A stretch of DNA of 64,000 nucleotides from Primula veris (GCA_963682055.1 OY821744.1:24652967-24716966), one strand, 5' to 3'. Positions 1 through 10,048 are shown, counted from the first letter of the stretch. A program made the numbers and translations. Notes: generated by a model not told the origin, from the sequence alone.

Positions 1-1
1 A

Positions 2-1258
2 CAAGGTTGGATGGAGGACATGACTCATTATCTGCGAAATGAGACGCTTCCGGCCGACAAGATAAAAGCGCTAAAAATTACAAGAAAAGCTCCTCGCTTC
101 TGGCTATCCGAGGACGACAAACTATACAAATCCAGTTACCGGGGACCCCACCTACTATGCGTCCCGACCGAGCTACAACTGCCGGTCTTGGAGGAAATCC
201 ACGAAGGATCCTGCGGAGCACACATCAAAGGGCGATCCCTTGCAAACAAGGCAGTGACCCAAGGATATTGGTGGCCCTATATCAAGCGAGACGCCGATGC
301 GTACGTCCAACGTTGCGACAAGTGCCAACGATTCGCCAAGATACCACGGCTCCCTTCATCTATGATGACCCCGGTGTCGGCACCATGGCCGTTCGCTCAA
401 TGGGCAATTGATTTGGTCGGTAAACTCCCAAGAGCACCTGGGAGTGTGGAATATCTGATCGTCGCGACGGATTATTTCACCAAATGGGTCGAAGCTAAAC
501 CCCTCCGAGAAATCAAAGCCAGCAACGTCAAACAATTCATTTGGGAATACATCATAACTAGGTTCGGTATACCGTACGCTATCGTCGCCGACAACGGAAC
601 CCAGTTCAAAGATGCCAATTTACAGCTGTGGTACGAGGAACTCGGTATCCGAAAATTCTATTCGACGCCGACATACCCACAAGGAAACGGGCAAGCCGAA
701 GTGTCAAACCGAACAATATTAGACGGCATCAAGACCACCCTTGAACAAGCAAATGGGAGGTGGCCCGAGCGGCTACTCAACGTTTTATGGTCGTGCCGAA
801 CTACACCCAAGACGGGCACCAAGGAAACCCCGTTTAGCTTAGCATACGGTGTTGAGGCCATCATACCGACAGAGATCGGGCTACCCACGCTCCGAACGAT
901 GTTGGTCGAGCAGGGAAACAATGAACAAAGAATGAGAGAAGAGCTCGACATGATAGACGAGAAACGAGAGATAGCGGCCCTTACCCTAGTTAAGTACCAA
1001 CAAAGCGTGAAGCAAACCTATGACAAGAGAGTAAAAGGGTCCAAAGAATTCATGGTAGGAGAACTGGTGCTGCGACGAGTGACGGTCTATACCCGCAACG
1101 AAATACATGGCAAACTAAGCCCTACCTGGGAAGGCACATACGAAATCGTCAGGCAAACAAGTCCAGTCTCTTACAAAATCAAAAGCGTCCTGTTCGCCAA
1201 CAGCCGAGGGGAAAAGAATTCTTGGAATGTGGCTAACCTAAAGAAGTACTACGTATAG
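2..1258 (+). CDS. Ty3/gypsy integrase (C-terminal part of pol, 5' partial)
   Basis: The integrase joins retrotransposon cDNA to host DNA in the nucleus. The frame is open from base 2 and ends in TAG at 1256-1258, so this is the tail of a pol polyprotein rather than a gene starting at the ATG at 11. In order: an HHCC zinc finger (His near residues 64 and 71, ending CDKC near 103-106), then the DDE core with Asp in IDLVGK, Asp in ADNGTQF and Glu in GNGQAEVSNR, then a basic C-terminal domain with a GELVLRR motif. No chromodomain follows. No stop or frameshift is visible, so this part looks intact. The GNGQAE and TTPKTGTKETPFSLAYG motifs resemble Tat/Retand/Ogre integrases more than chromoviral ones (inference from family features). 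Confidence 0.93.
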   Translation, partial: QGWMEDMTHYLRNETLPADKIKALKITRKAPRFWLSEDDKLYKSSYRGPHLLCVPTELQLPVLEEIHEGSCGAHIKGRSLANKAVTQGYWWPYIKRDADAYVQRCDKCQRFAKIPRLPSSMMTPVSAPWPFAQWAIDLVGKLPRAPGSVEYLIVATDYFTKWVEAKPLREIKASNVKQFIWEYIITRFGIPYAIVADNGTQFKDANLQLWYEELGIRKFYSTPTYPQGNGQAEVSNRTILDGIKTTLEQANGRWPERLLNVLWSCRTTPKTGTKETPFSLAYGVEAIIPTEIGLPTLRTMLVEQGNNEQRMREELDMIDEKREIAALTLVKYQQSVKQTYDKRVKGSKEFMVGELVLRRVTVYTRNEIHGKLSPTWEGTYEIVRQTSPVSYKIKSVLFANSRGEKNSWNVANLKKYYV

Positions 1259-1357
1259 GCAATCCTCCGAATACAAGTACAGGTGCTACCTTACCCTTCT
1301 TGCTTAATGGCATTATCTTTCGTCTTTTGAATGAATAAAATATATTATCATGCTGTC

Positions 1358-2125
1358 TACTAATACTATGAAATTCCCAACATGGCCGAAGTGCCTAGGA
1401 ATACTATGAAATTCCGTAAATGGCGTGTTACCGAAGGAACGCCTAGGAATACTATGAAATTCCCAACATGGCCGAAGTGCCTAGGAATACTATGAAATTC
1501 CCAACATGGCCGAAGTGCCTAGGAATACTATGAAATTCCGTAAATGGCGTGTTACCGAAGGAACGCCTAGGAATACTATGAAATTCCCAACATGGCCGAA
1601 GTGCCTAGGAATACTATGAAATTCCCAACATGGCCGAAGTGCCTAGGAATACTATGAAATTCCGTAAATGGCGTGTTACCGAAGGAACGCCTAGGAATAC
1701 TATGAAATTCCCAACATGGCCGAAGTGCCTAGGAATACTATGAAATTCCCAACATGGCCGAAGTGCCTAGGAATACTATGAAATTCCCAACATGGCCGAA
1801 GTGCCTAGGAATACTATGAAATTCCCAACATGACCGAAGTGCCTAGGAATACTATGAAATTCCGTAAATGGCGTGTTACCGAAGGAACGCCTAGGAATAC
1901 TATGAAATTCCCAACATGGCCGAAGTGCCTAGGAATACTATGAAATTCCGTAAATGGCGTGTTACCGAAGGAACGCCTATGAATACTATGAAATTCCCAA
2001 CATGGCCGAAGTGCCTAGGAATACTATGAAATTCCCAACATGGCCGAAGTGCCTAGGAATACTATGAAATTCCCTAAATGGCGTGTTTTCAAAGGAACGC
2101 CTAAGAATACTATGAAATTCATATG
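1358..2125 (+). repeat. Two-unit (38-bp A / 48-bp B) tandem array in the retrotransposon 3' region
   Basis: Eighteen units start with ctaggaatactatgaaattc. Unit A (38 bp) continues ccaacatggccgaagtgc; unit B (48 bp) continues cgtaaatggcgtgttaccga and ends aggaacgc. Read in order the array is A B A A B A A B A A A A B A B A A B, plus a partial unit. Most A copies are identical; one has tgaccg for tggccg and the last B is diverged. B looks like A with a 10-bp insertion and local changes. Arrays here are a known hallmark of Retand, and Tat-type 3' regions are known sources of satellite DNA. Confidence 0.95.
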
Positions 2126-2405
2126 CAGGTACAATGCAAGGAATTATTCAGGTCCACATTACGGCGGCGATACAATACAAATTGGCTAAAACAACGAAGG
2201 AGAATCAATCTAAACAACGAAATATCAACAAGAAGCATCTCCAAAACAGGAATAACGAAATAACAAATGACTTAGCAAGAAAAAATCGATCCAATCAATC
2301 AAATAGCAATGGAAAGGTACAAAACAGGAACAAAGAAATAACATAAATAGTCCTCGCCCGCATTACGGAGGCAACAAGAAGATCATCGACACTAAAGAGA
2401 TTCAT

Positions 2406-3013
2406 TTAAGAAGAGCTACTGCAGGAGGAGCACGACGGTAATTGACCGAGCTCAATCTCTTCGTCATCCGTCGTTGTGTACCCATCAGACTCCTCACCAT
2501 CAAAACGCTCCTCAGAAATGAGGGCATCAAAATTGGTCGTATGAGCCCCAACACAAGTCAGCGTCTGAAGCCGCGCGTTGAACTCGGCTTCTTTCGCGAA
2601 CTCGTGAGCATCCGAGGCCGCTTTACGGCGATCATCGTCAAAGGAGAGGTTACGGCGAGCTTCGATCATAGCTGCGGAAGCATCGTATCTGGCACGGGAC
2701 AAACGGAAATACTTCACCAACACGTTGGCCTTGGTCACAAGCAACTTTAATTTGCCGAAGTACTTGTCCTTTGCACGCCAATATCGATCCAAACGACGCT
2801 CCTGAACCTCAACAGTATGCTCGGCACGGCGAACGTATTCTCGAAAAGAGGCCGCCTGAGTTTTCAGCTTGGTCCGCAGTCGAGCACATTGGTCGGTCAA
2901 TTTGACATTTTTGCCCATCAAAACAATGTAGGGCCACTTGTCAGGCACCTCACTAGCCGCACCAGATGAGACCTCGTCCCGGGCAGCACCAGTAGGTCCT
3001 AACCCCGGGTTAA
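2406..3013 (-). CDS. Antisense coiled-coil ORF with acidic Ser-rich tail, possible last exon
   Basis: The frame is open from 3014 to a stop at 2406. It has a short Ala/Ser-rich lead, a helical Arg/Lys/Ala-rich section suggestive of a coiled coil, then an acidic tail (EESDGYTTTDDEEIELGQ) ending in repeated Ser/Cys. An acceptor CATGCTGAG at 3014 gives the right phase to join donor 3205, leaving a 192-bp intron with a run of T (3101-3116, minus strand) of the kind usual in plant introns. An in-frame TGA (3017-3015) lies just upstream, so the ORF must begin at a splice site or at a later non-AUG codon. No function can be assigned. It begins close to the A/B tandem array. Confidence 0.4.
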
Positions 3014-3179
3014 CTCAGCATGGAGAACCAGCCTGGTGCGACATAGTAGCATGTGCCTATAAAAAAAAGGGGAGGAGAAGAACGAGAAGAGATGAATATA
3101 AAAAAAAAAAAAAAAAGATTTATACAAGCTACAAATAAAACGACAAAACAAGCTACTCTATTATTAATCCGACAACCCC

Positions 3180-3755
3180 TCAACAGACGCCGAGGTCTCT
3201 ACTACATCGGCAATGAATATCTCGCAATGAATTAATTTGCGTCCCCAAACGCTCACGAATGACCGCCTCAATTCGGTTCAAGGCAACAGTGGTTTCAGTT
3301 ACCCCGGCCTTCGCATCAACCATGCGCTCTGCCCGGGACACACCACTCATTCCTTTTATATGCTCCAGCACCTCTAAAGCGCGAGCTCGGGCCCAATACG
3401 CTTTGGCAAAGGATAGCAGCAGGTCCGCGTCCTCGCAAACGGCCCCAAGGACCAAGTTCAAGCTCGTCACACGACCTCGGGCTTCATCACGAGAACGTCG
3501 TAGGGCACCGAGAAGTTCCTTCGCTTTACCCTTATTTGCCGTATAATGGGCGGTCTTTTTACTAAATTTCTCTCCCAAATCACGTAACCGAATCGCCAAG
3601 TTGGAAATATGAATATTCAGACCCTCGATTTCCTGATAAGCACAAGTCAATTTCGCGGTAAGGGACGCCTTAGATCTTTCCAAATCTTCTATTACGTCAC
3701 CTACACTACGACTAGGCGAGGTCCAGACCACCATGGCAAGGGGGTTATTTGGTAC
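3180..3755 (-). CDS. Antisense coiled-coil ORF, possible exon 5 of the spliced antisense gene
   Basis: A good acceptor (TATTGTCAG, ending 3756) opens a frame beginning VPNNPLAMVVW, followed by a heptad-rich helical region with many Leu, Arg and Glu (about residues 25-160 from the acceptor). No ATG is well placed and the upstream frame runs through a T-rich, intron-like stretch, so this is more likely an internal exon than a gene of its own. It either stops at TGA 3182-3180 or splices at 3206 (donor GTAGTA, weak) to the next exon in matching phase. Alternative: an independent transcript with a non-AUG start. The family is not recognised beyond its coiled-coil character. Confidence 0.45.
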   Translation of the reverse strand, partial: VPNNPLAMVVWTSPSRSVGDVIEDLERSKASLTAKLTCAYQEIEGLNIHISNLAIRLRDLGEKFSKKTAHYTANKGKAKELLGALRRSRDEARGRVTSLNLVLGAVCEDADLLLSFAKAYWARARALEVLEHIKGMSGVSRAERMVDAKAGVTETTVALNRIEAVIRERLGTQINSLRDIHCRCSRDLGVC

Positions 3756-6221
3756 CTGACAATATTTTGTTTTCACATCCTTCAAAATATGACGACCATC
3801 AAAAGAAATTAACCCAAGAAAGCCCAACAGAAAGAAAACACAGCACCTATATTATCACTTCCCCAAGAGAATCTGTTTCTAGATACACAAGAGACTAAAC
3901 AAAAAAAAAAAAAAAAAAAAAAAAACAAAAAAAAAACACAAACAAAAGCAACAAAAATATACTATACATACTGCTAGAAAAATAGTCAAGGTTCCACCGG
4001 AGGAGATACTAGTGGGGGAACAACAGTAGCATCCGATCGAGAAGTGGACGGGGCCGACATAGAGTGAGGACGCAGCGCTGTCGAAATTGTTTGTCCCGAC
4101 AGCCGAGGAAGCTCCTCTTCACGAAGATTCGCCCAGTCCAAGGGTTTCGGCGGTGCACCATGCGGACACGGATAAACCAACTCCGACCACGCCCTATCCG
4201 ACACAAGAACGTTCGCCAAATTGAGCGCCTGCACATGAGCGCAATAGACGGACAAATTAGCCATCATTGCTAACCTTGTCCGCTCCTCCGCCTGTGCCGT
4301 TTTCAGAGCGGCCTCCTTAGCCTTTTCGGCTTCCACATCCTCCGCCAGCAGCAAGTTCTCCTCCCCTAGTTGGTCATACTTAACGACCAGGCTCTCTTTT
4401 TCAGCCATCAATTTACCAACATCCTCGGTCACGTGCAGAAAGTCCGCAGACAGCTTGTCATAATTATCGCCCAGGGTTTTATTCTCGGCGACCAGTTTCT
4501 CTTTCTCGACCTCGAAAGCCGCAAGCAGATCCTTTATCTTCTGATTGTTCTCCTCGACTATGGCTTTCTTTTCGGCCAGCAGCTCATCTCTCTCAGCCTC
4601 GAGCGCCTTCCACTGATCCCTCAGAACAATGGAACCCAAGAAAGCCTGTCATCAAAAACAAAAATAGACATGCACCAATAAAAAAAAAAAAAAATAATAA
4701 AATTTACCCGGAGCGCATCACTGCCGGCTCGCTCAATTAACGCCGATAGCGGACGAGCAGCAATTTCCTCGGCATCCTTGAAGACTAGGGGCTTCAGCGC
4801 CGTATACCCCATCCTTAAAGCTTGGGGCTGCTCCAGCAATTTCCCCTTGCACCGACCAATGTAACGGGTCATCGCGACCTCGTCCACCAACACCTTCTCG
4901 GGTCCGTCGAGAGCCTCATCCTCGACACCCGTCACAACATCCACGGCACTCTCCTAGCCGACCTCCATTTCCACCCCCACGTCCTCCTCCAACTGATCAA
5001 TCTCAGGGGCCCTATGCTCGATCTCTTCCTTAGTACGGAGGGGCGAGCAAACGGGCAAATCTATCGGATCTTCGGTAGGGATAGGCGAGATGACAGGCAA
5101 AGTCATCGTACCCTCTCCCATGTTAGTCAAGAGGTTCATATGTCCGAATACATCGTCGATCGACCCCTGAAACACAATAATACCCATAGACCGGGCAAGA
5201 GCGAGGGTAACCAATGGAAAAGTCAGTAGCTGAAACAAGATGACTAATAAAGCAAAGCACTAGCGAACAAAATGACAACAATCAAAAGACAAGAAAATCA
5301 AAATACATATACACATACATCGCCCGGCGCAGAGGCATCCTCGGTGGTATCCCCTTGGGAAGCAGCAAACACCCCCTCGCCCGAGCCAACGTTCGCATCC
5401 TCCTCGGTCACCGATGTATCGGTTCCCCTAGCCCTCTTCGTTGTTTCAACGACAGGGTCAGATGCACGACGCTTAGAACGAACGGCCTTCTTCCCTAGCC
5501 GAGCAGCACTTCGAGCCCGGACCACTTTCAAGAATTCCTCCTCAGGCTCTTTGGGGATCTCGGGTGCGGGATTCCCCTTGGTCACCGACCCCATAGGGTA
5601 CCCGAGCAGCATGGGAGCAGTACGACTCGCAGGATCCGGCGTCGGTCCAGGCCCCCACCATTTCCAAAGAGCTAACAGAGCCTCTACATTGGGAGCGCCG
5701 AGGTCTGGCATAGTGGGAGCATTGGTAGCCGGCCCAGGAGTCTGGTGTCCCGGACAAGCCCATTCACCAGACGCAATAACAATACCAAGATTGCGTTCTT
5801 TGTTGGTATCCGGCAAACCGATAACGAGCCGGCAAAAGGAACGCAAGGTTTTCAGATACGAGCTGCGACGCTCAAAGCTCAAACTATAGACTCCGAAGAC
5901 ATCCTTCAGTTCAATCGGTATTCCGGACAGCTCCGATAACCTTTGGATACCATTCAGAGTACGGTAACCATTTAGGGCCAGTTGGGCCGGAGCAATCTGT
6001 ACGGCCTCAAAGAACGAAGCCACCCAGTTTGTAAAAGCCAGTCGAAGACCCCTAGTGAAGAATGCCGAAGAGCGCACAGCTACCTCGCCGGCAGGAACAA
6101 ATCCCAGTATCTCGTCAGAAATAGGAAGCCGAATGTGTATGTTGTCAGGTATTCCGGCAAGCTCCTTAAAATCCTTTTCTACGAATGTGCCAACTTGGGC
6201 CACACTTTGGCTCAGAATTTT

Positions 6222-6451
6222 CTATCCAAACATCATCAAAAGTCCATCAATATACTAACCAAATACACAAACAAGAACCACATCAATATAACGAGCGCCA
6301 CCCCCCCCCCCCACTCACATTAACCAGATACATAAGAATCATCAGACATATATAGATAACCTGAACCATATACAAACGCCACATCTATGACCACAACGAC
6401 AAATCAAATACAACTAAAAAAGGGAAGGGGGGAGAACGAAAAATCACTTAC
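6222..6451 (-). other. Intron 1 of the antisense gene, with a C12/G12 homopolymer
   Basis: The donor GTAAGT (6451-6446) follows the start exon directly and the acceptor GGATAG ends at 6222. Splicing joins ATG ATT ACT to AAA ATT CTG in frame with the long exon 2, where the reading frame otherwise has an in-frame stop at the acceptor and no upstream ATG. The 12-C run at 6301-6312 lies inside. The 5' leader above the ATG contains a telo-box-like AAACCCTA (6509-6516 on +), common in plant leaders. Confidence 0.6.
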
Positions 6452-7195
6452 AGTAATCATTATGAGCAAGCAAGCGCGAACAGCAGCAAGTCTTTCAACA
6501 ATACCACGAAACCCTAGATCAAGCGGCCGAACTCTTTTCCTTTTTGGCGGGAAGAATATACTTTAGAGAGAGACAGATATTTTCTTCAGCAAATTTTGTG
6601 GTAAAAATAAAAAAGGATTACTTGGCACAATAGAAAGGAGTGGAGTCACAAAAATAATAAAATAATAACCGTCCTTTCGTGTAACAGAGGTTTACCTTTT
6701 TTCCCAACCATACAAAAGTCAACAACCGCTACTATTTTTAACATATAAACGCTCCAGATTTCGCCACATCAGCGCGTATCCCACTACCCAAGGCAGTTCA
6801 CATCATTACACCTAAATAAACGGCCAGTGGACCCTACCACGAAAAGCTTCCCACATACGCTACCACTATTATCACACCGAGAATGTCCCCCGATTAAAGT
6901 TCCTCGACTCCCAACCAATTCTTACCCAAAGGGCACACCGAACAAGGTGGACGAAGACCGTTTCTAGTTTGACGGCAGGGAGCATCAAGTCTAACAACGC
7001 TCTCCGGGGGATAACCGGGCATATTGTTCGGTGTATGCTGAGAGACATCAAATGATATCAACATAAAAGAGTGAAGCAAACCAGAAATAAAATAGGACAG
7101 AATCAAGTGCAAGACAAGTTTTATTCATCCACAAAGGGGGAAACACAAAACAATACAACAGAAAAAGAAAAATGTTACAAGAAAATACACTCATC

Positions 7196-7558
7196 CTACT
7201 TTTTCGAACTATCCCCCATAGCAACATCCCTCTTCGCCAAAAGTTCCTCCAGACGCTCCTTCTCCCTAATCAAACGAGAAATCGCCATCTCAGCCTGTTT
7301 CAAGGCGTAAGACTGAGACTCGCATTTTTGCTCGGCCTTGAAACGAGCAGTGCCCTCCTCGTCCCAATATTGTTTAAACCTCCTCACTTCAGTCCGAGCA
7401 CACATGAGATCATGTTTCAGCCATGACATCTCAATTTCTTTTAGTTGAAGAAGAGTCAAATCCTCCTCCCCAAAACCAGGGGGACGAGGTAGCAAAAAAG
7501 TAGGCTCATCTTCCATAAGGGCTTTCTTTTTGGAGGCAGACCTAGTGATGGGAGCCAT
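7196..7558 (-). CDS. Antisense minigene 1: 120-aa coiled-coil protein
   Basis: A single-exon ORF starts at ATG 7558 (MAPITRSASKKK). A basic N-terminus with a short Pro-rich stretch (LLPRPPGFGEE) is followed by a continuous helical, charged region from about residue 35 to the end, rich in Glu, Lys, Arg and Leu, most likely a coiled coil. The annotated start is chosen because an ATG sits about 85 nt below a TATA box (minus TATAAAT, 7648-7642); the longer frame above it lacks a usable ATG. An AATAAA on the minus strand lies about 75 nt past the stop (near 7120). It is the first of five similar units reading against the retrotransposon. No domain family is recognised and no catalytic motif is seen. 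Confidence 0.6.
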   Translation of the reverse strand: MAPITRSASKKKALMEDEPTFLLPRPPGFGEEDLTLLQLKEIEMSWLKHDLMCARTEVRRFKQYWDEEGTARFKAEQKCESQSYALKQAEMAISRLIREKERLEELLAKRDVAMGDSSKK

Positions 7559-7641
7559 CTCACGCAAAAGCAAGTTAGAAGAAGCAAATTATAAAATAAG
7601 AGGGAGGAAGAATTGGTAATGAGATACAGGCAATAGGGAGC

Positions 7642-7648
7642 ATTTATA
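7642..7648 (-). promoter_or_regulatory. TATA box of antisense minigene 1
   Basis: Minus-strand CTATAAATG lies about 85 nt upstream of the minigene ATG, the spacing seen at the other units. Confidence 0.5.
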
Positions 7649-7791
7649 GAGAATCAAAAGGCACAAAGTACGAAGCGTTACAAGGGTTCACAAGACAGGC
7701 ACGAGATACGAAAAGATACAACTGATTCATCAAATACAGAAAATAAAACACAAATTGCAAAAGGGGAAATACATAAGAAAACCAGCCCAAT

Positions 7792-8271
7792 CTAAGGATC
7801 AATGGGTGGAAAAACCGAACTGCCAGACCGAGAGAAAGCAAAACGAGCAGAACTATTCAACCGAGCTTGGTAGGAATCGTTCATGGCGACCAAATTGTCA
7901 TTCTCCGAGGAGAGCCTGTTGTTTTCCGTAGTAAGAACCCTGACGCGCTCCACGAGCCGAGCATTCTTTACCATTATGCTAGCTAGGCCTTGAGGAGAGT
8001 TGTCAAACTCATCTTGAGAATGGTCCCAAATCTCCTCGGCATCATACCAGGAGTTGGCCAGATGGTTTCTCTGTAACAACAAGTGATCGAGCTGGCGACT
8101 CAGTGCCGAGATCTCGGTCCACTTCACCGTCTCTTCGGGATAAGAGCCGAACAAGCTCAAGGCCAAAACGCCATACTCTTTCTCAAGCCTTGCCATCCGA
8201 CGGCGGACCCGAGATGCCTCAGTGTCCAAGCCCTTCATCTGAGCATGATATCTCACCACAGGTCCAGACAT
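7792..8271 (-). CDS. Antisense minigene 2: 159-aa coiled-coil protein (MSGP type)
   Basis: The ORF starts at ATG 8271 (MSGPVVRYHAQM) and is open for 159 codons without introns. Residues about 10-45 and 95-140 have heptad-like charged helices (for example LTTENNRLSSENDNL), with a Trp-containing middle (WTEISALSRQLDHLLLQ) and a Ser/Arg-rich tail. Leader and start resemble minigene 3: both have a TTTCCC-type leader just before ATG TCT GG. A TATA box lies about 100 nt upstream. The protein is unknown; by its make-up it would be an oligomerising structural or adaptor protein (inference). It reads in the same direction as the spliced antisense gene and opposite to pol. Confidence 0.6.
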   Translation of the reverse strand: MSGPVVRYHAQMKGLDTEASRVRRRMARLEKEYGVLALSLFGSYPEETVKWTEISALSRQLDHLLLQRNHLANSWYDAEEIWDHSQDEFDNSPQGLASIMVKNARLVERVRVLTTENNRLSSENDNLVAMNDSYQARLNSSARFAFSRSGSSVFPPIDP

Positions 8272-8369
8272 TCTGGGAAATTGTTATAGTATGGAAGAAA
8301 ATAAAGGTCTGAGGGAGAGAGAAGCAAAAAGAAAAATGAGATGATAAACTACCAAAGAAAAGAGAAGTA

Positions 8370-8375
8370 CTTATA
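8370..8375 (-). promoter_or_regulatory. TATA box of antisense minigene 2
   Basis: Minus-strand CTATAAGTA, about 100 nt above the ATG of minigene 2. Confidence 0.45.
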
Positions 8376-8608
8376 GAACGGAGATAACATACATATTCCT
8401 GACCTACTAAGGAGCATGCACCTATATTCGACAGTGATGGGGACATCTACTGACATCTGATACAACAGTACAGAAGGAAATAAAGAAGAGATATACAAAG
8501 ATCTAACTTCCCGACAAACAGCAAACCACAGGTGCAATATAAAAAGAAGTGCAAAAATAAAGGGGCAAAAATACTTTTCATTAATAAAGATGGGATATAT
8601 CATTATTC

Positions 8609-8774
8609 ATTACATCCGAAAAGGAAATCTATTACATCCGAAAAGAAAATCTATTACATCCGAAAAGAAAATCTATTACACCCGAAAAGAAAATCTGTTA
8701 CATCCGAAAAGAAGATCTATTACATCCGAAAAGAAAATCTGTTACATCCGAAAAGAAGATCTATTACATCCGAG
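8609..8774 (+). repeat. 22-bp minisatellite, about 7.5 units
   Basis: The unit attacatccgaaaagaaaatc(t) recurs every 22 bp with small changes (tacatccg at 8611, 8633, 8655, 8699, 8721, 8743 and 8765; tacacccg at 8677). It lies between antisense minigenes 2 and 3. Because 22 is not a multiple of 3, the + strand frames across it repeat as a 22-residue pattern, which makes spurious ORFs. Confidence 0.93.
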
Positions 8775-9111
8775 AAGAGCTAGTACAGAAGATCAGGCAA
8801 AGAAGATCGACTATATCAGCTGACCAAGTGAGCAGGAAACGCCAAAAAGAAAAAGTAAGAAGAAAGAGAAAGGAAAAGAAGAAGAGTGCAAGAGAACAAA
8901 AGGGGAAGAAAGTGGAGGGAACAGAAGTGAAAAGGACGTAAAAGAAACAAAACAAAAAGAAGAAAAAGAAAGACCTAGGAAAAGATAGTAAGAAGAAAAT
9001 GGAGGATAGAGAGAAGAGAGACTGAAAGAGAGACTGAAAGAGTATAGAAAGAAAAGAGATGGGAAAAGATGGGGAAAAACAGAGAAAAAAAAAAAAAAAA
9101 AAGGGGGAAGG

Positions 9112-9405
9112 TTAGGGGGAAGTCGATCGGTATCGATGAGAGGGCCCGGCAGAGACATCCCTGTCCCTCAGTGTCGGGTTCCCCCTTAGCATCTCATTCT
9201 CTTCGACTAGAGTCTGACGAGCACGTCGGCTATAAGCCAGTTCGGATCTTAGCCAAGTTAATTCCCGAACCATCTCGGTATGGTGATAACGCATCACCTT
9301 CAGTTCCTCCTCGGCATCCCTCAACAGCCGTTGTACATGGCTATAAGAGGCTTCAAAGGCCTCGACTTGCAAAGCCAATGCTGATGGGGTGAAAGGACCA
9401 GACAT
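9112..9405 (-). CDS. Antisense minigene 3: 97-aa coiled-coil protein (MSGP type)
   Basis: ATG at 9405 starts MSGPFTPSALALQVEAF and the frame closes at 9112 after 97 codons. From about residue 10 to 75 it is an amphipathic charged helix (for example LLRDAEEELKVMRYHHTEMV), then a Ser/Arg-rich tail ending SHRYRSTSP. The ATG context and leader match minigene 2, which suggests that the two arose by duplication and diverged, with minigene 3 shorter. A TATAAAT box lies about 90 nt upstream. No known family is recognised. The longer in-frame extension above the ATG is probably leader. Confidence 0.6.
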   Translation of the reverse strand: MSGPFTPSALALQVEAFEASYSHVQRLLRDAEEELKVMRYHHTEMVRELTWLRSELAYSRRARQTLVEENEMLRGNPTLRDRDVSAGPSHRYRSTSP

Positions 9406-9490
9406 CTTAGGGAAATTATAAGATGAGGGTCTATATATGGGGGAAAATAATATGATGAGAATTGTGGATGTAACCATGCTGTAAGCAGGT

Positions 9491-9497
9491 ATTTATA
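9491..9497 (-). promoter_or_regulatory. TATA box of antisense minigene 3
   Basis: Minus-strand TATAAATACC, about 90 nt above the ATG of minigene 3. Confidence 0.5.
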
Positions 9498-10048
9498 GAT
9501 CAATTAGATGAGGGCTGGTATTGAGAGTCGCAACCGTTCGCCAATGGGTATTCAGAAGCGACGGCACTTAAAAGAGGTGTCTGTTCAAGAAAAACGTTTG
9601 GATTCCCAAAAGACTCTAAAAAGCGTGAGTAATTAAAAGCCACTCCTGTTCAAGAAACGCTTGGATTCTTACCAATATTTAAAGAGGGCAAGTAATAATG
9701 GCATTGAAACACGCGTCATTTCTGGGGAAAGGCATTAGGTTCAAATAAATATCTAAGATCTTTTGCACAGAGATCAAGAAAACTCTGGTGAATAAGATTT
9801 TTATGCACAAGGCTCAAGAAATCCCATTGGTCCCCAGATATAAAGAGTAAGAAGGTCCAATGGATAAGGTCAAACGCTAGGCCCAAGAAAAAGCATTGAT
9901 GAGGCCACAAGCGTGCGCAGTCATAAGAAATTGCATTGGGAAAGTAATTCAGATATAAACAAGAGAAAGAAGTCTTTATTGATTAATTGATACTTCGTTA
10001 CAGAAGAAGCAATAAAAGGAAATACAATAAAAAAAAAAAACGATAAAA

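Larger units (their letters stand above)
2406..6460 (-). pseudogene. Antisense spliced gene of the retrotransposon: PF04195-like N-terminus plus long coiled coil
   Basis: An ATG at 6460-6458 codes three residues and meets a perfect donor (GTAAGT from 6451). After a 230-bp intron the frame resumes at 6221 (acceptor GATAG) and stays open to 5319, donor GTATGT; exon 3 is 5229-4708 (acceptor TTTCAG, donor GTAAAT) and exon 4 starts at 4645 (acceptor GACAG). All three introns are phase 0. Exon 2 has the GEVAVRSSAFFTRGLRL and APAQLALNGYRTLNGIQ pattern of the Putative gypsy type transposon family (PF04195, by eye). Exon 4 is a Glu/Lys-rich coiled coil. One in-frame TAG (4956-4954) interrupts exon 3. 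Exon 4 ends either at TGA 3988-3986, or, if a 1-nt deletion lies upstream, at donor GTATGT (3971), leading in phase to exons 3755-3206 and 3013-2406, about 1,090 codons in all. The function is not known. The gene runs against pol. Confidence 0.65.

Noticed and set aside
157..951. Frames overlapping the integrase
   Set aside because: Shadow frames of an intact, clearly recognisable integrase.
1358..2125. CRISPR-like array
   Set aside because: Units are adjacent A/B repeats without unique spacers, in a plant retrotransposon.
5272..5939. + strand frames of 205 and 64 codons opposite the antisense gene
   Set aside because: Shadows of exon 2 of the antisense gene, which has domain similarity and splice sites.
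8532..8823. Repetitive + strand frames with RKENLLHPKR-type repeats
   Set aside because: Direct translation of the 22-bp minisatellite in shifting frames; no start context or conservation.
8764..9158. Ser/Phe/Leu-rich minus frames looking like membrane proteins
   Set aside because: Translation of a GA-rich purine tract on the opposite strand; not a real membrane protein.
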